Below are positions 62,758 to 64,000 of a stretch of DNA of 64,000 nucleotides, piece after piece. Source of the stretch: Candidatus Eisenbacteria bacterium. GTDB lineage: Bacteria > Eisenbacteria > RBG-16-71-46 > CAIMUX01 > JAHJDP01. The notes under the pieces were generated by a model that worked only from the letters and a program-made list of their open reading frames with translations, was not told where the DNA came from and did no database searches. The DNA is taken from NCBI GenBank assembly GCA_018831195.1, contig JAHJDP010000097.1, positions 1 to 64,000 of the forward strand. Reading direction: 5' to 3'. Position numbers and translations under genes: made by a program. How positions within the stretch are numbered: position 1 is the stretch's first letter; the number at the start of each line of letters is the position of its first letter.

Positions 62758-63677
62758 AAGAGTTGTTGATCCCTTTTTCTTTGTTTAATTAGCTGTTGAA
62801 TGACTGCGACCTGCTCAGGTATCGCCTCCTGAAACTTCGCGCCGAATCGAATCATTTTCCGTCCACGAACTTCTTCTTCCTTGCACCACATGATTGTGGC
62901 GAATGTATGTACATTGTCTTTCCTCGAAGGGAGAACGATTTCCAGGCGGATACGCCGGTCTTTCAACTCCGCCGGCTTTAAACAGCCGTAAAGATCCACA
63001 AGCTGGAGCCCCATACCCATCGGCGAAAGGTCCACCAACGCGGCTTCATATTTTTGGAATTTGAGATTTGAGTCGGGGTGTCCCACCAATGAAAAGTAAA
63101 CCGGCATCGGGACTTTCGTTCTCGTGTTCTTTCTATTCCAGACCGGACTTGAACTATCCGGCAGCGAATTCACAATGCGAAGGTAGAGGAGCATACCATG
63201 GGGCGCATCCGGTTGAATCGGGGTCTCATCATGACAGACCAGCCAATCACTTTGAGGCTTATCAACCTCCCCCGCTGACGCAGCCTGAAAGATCAAAGAG
63301 GTTTTCATCAAGTTGTTCCATGCAACCGATGGCCGGTTTGTCCCCAATAACTTCGTTGCCAAGAGATCGACCGTCGCCGGGCGGATATCGGATAGAGCCT
63401 CCCTCTCCAACAGCGAGGCAAGCAGAGGGGCCAAGTCATTCCCTTCCCGGTCATTCAGAGACAGAATTTTAAGAAGGGTCAGAGCGCGGAGAATGGATCC
63501 TTCTGAAATGAAATGTTCGAAGAGTTCCTTGACCTCATCATCAGAGATACTTTCTCGGTCTATTCCAATGACGGATGAGAACCGATCGGAAATATTCCCC
63601 GGACTTGAATCGCTGAAGAGATCCAGGATCTCAAAGCGTCCCTCGAGGACCCTCTTTAACTTGTCCCTAGGACTCAT
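62721..63677 (-). CDS. PilZ-domain cyclic-di-GMP receptor protein
   Basis: 318 residues. The first 170 are helical and unknown. The C-terminal PilZ domain has the binding motif RKNTR (182-186, R-x3-R) and VDLSPMGMG (215-223, D-x-S-x2-G), then a strand-rich barrel. Both cyclic-di-GMP contact motifs are intact. The gene overlaps the FlhG-like ATPase gene and lies just upstream of the pilus operon, so it likely reports cyclic-di-GMP to pilus placement or assembly. The ATG at 63677 is favoured over a longer frame from 63719. Confidence 0.85.
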   Translation of the reverse strand: MSPRDKLKRVLEGRFEILDLFSDSSPGNISDRFSSVIGIDRESISDDEVKELFEHFISEGSILRALTLLKILSLNDREGNDLAPLLASLLEREALSDIRPATVDLLATKLLGTNRPSVAWNNLMKTSLIFQAASAGEVDKPQSDWLVCHDETPIQPDAPHGMLLYLRIVNSLPDSSSPVWNRKNTRTKVPMPVYFSLVGHPDSNLKFQKYEAALVDLSPMGMGLQLVDLYGCLKPAELKDRRIRLEIVLPSRKDNVHTFATIMWCKEEEVRGRKMIRFGAKFQEAIPEQVAVIQQLIKQRKRDQQLLWSLWDTKTTNL

Positions 63678-64000
63678 AACCTGAACCCTCACATTTAGCT
63701 TTAAAGACACCACAATCAAAAGACCAGGCTCTTTTACTCATCGGCAGACATGCCCATCTTCTCGATTCGATTTCATGGAGTTCAGTGGACTTTGGAGAAT
63801 TCCTGAAGTGAGAGGGCGCCCCGATCAGAAAGCGCTCTAACGTGTTATGATATAATGAGATAGATATATGGAGCCGTTGAGAATAGCACGGAGGGCTCTC
63901 CTTCGCCCTGCCCAAGGTGGAGGATGCGGCGTGAATCTCATCATTTCCGGTGCTGTCTGAGGTAAGATAAACACGGTATAATAGCCTCCGGGAGGATAAC
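63678..64000. other. Right-edge intergenic region with a rightward promoter
   Basis: No gene. Near the edge TATAAT (63977-63982) is followed by GGGAGG (63990-63995), so a rightward gene seems to begin just past the window, with a very short leader. Another plus-strand TATAAT lies at 63851-63856 without a good -35. No clear leftward promoter for the PilZ gene was found. Confidence 0.45.

Noticed and set aside
1-64000. CRISPR arrays, tRNA and rRNA genes
   Set aside because: No regularly spaced repeats, no tRNA T-arm with acceptor pairing, and no rRNA-like stretch were seen by eye.

Overview
The window is bacterial chromosome, almost fully coding, with no rRNA, tRNA or CRISPR array that I can see. 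The cell is clearly a Gram-negative diderm: there are lipoproteins, an outer-membrane beta-barrel, a secretin, RND pumps and a type IV pilus. Two secreted peptidases end in a FlgD-like/T9SS-type sorting domain (a 'PNP' strand start and a terminal Gly-x-Tyr strand). With the TPR-sigma54 regulator and mosaic secreted proteins, this suggests an uncultured FCB-type lineage such as Eisenbacteria or Latescibacterota. That placement is inference.

Left edge (1-5,030): the right end of an integrated mobile element. It carries a partial unknown gene, a strong hairpin, a Com-like zinc-finger gene and a large serine recombinase. The recombinase gene runs straight into a sigma54 activator gene that is cut off inside its AAA+ domain, so the junction near 2,924 is most likely an attachment site. 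A 44-bp imperfect direct repeat lies at the junction.

5,030-30,400: a 1.1-kb non-coding stretch, a PAS/zinc protein, then metabolic genes (SHMT-like, spermidine synthase, a Cys/Met PLP lyase). Next come a two-gene unit with an unusual membrane-anchored Lon-like protease carrying FG-GAP-like motifs, a DNRLRE lipoprotein, an S8 plus M48 protease pair, an RND adaptor with two tandem RND permeases, an inositol monophosphatase, glycyl-tRNA synthetase and a GT4 glycosyltransferase.

30,400-41,650: a 1,437-residue mosaic secreted protein with its upstream outer-membrane barrel gene. Then comes a five-gene cassette: phosphoglycosyl transferase, acyl carrier protein, homocitrate-synthase-like enzyme, NeuD-type acyltransferase and AMP-forming ligase. 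It looks like a dedicated route for making and attaching an unusual acyl group to a glycan.

41,650-49,700: a secreted serpin with a predicted Arg P1, a Gly-rich RRM protein with hairpins in its leader, a CHASE-PAS-PAS-SpoIIE phosphatase, an alpha/beta-hydrolase whose nucleophile position holds Asp, and an M28 peptidase.

49,800-64,000: a long leftward type IV pilus locus (pilB, pilC, major and minor pilins, pilMNO, PilP-like, secretin, pilT-like and a membrane protein). Upstream of it sit a PilZ-domain gene and a FlhG/MinD-like ATPase. The MshEN-type N-domain of PilB and the PilZ protein point to cyclic-di-GMP control. The PilT-like ATPase has lost both conserved histidines. The strongest candidates for undescribed biology are the Lon-like/FG-GAP membrane protein, the acyl-glycan cassette, and the element inserted in the sigma54 regulator.
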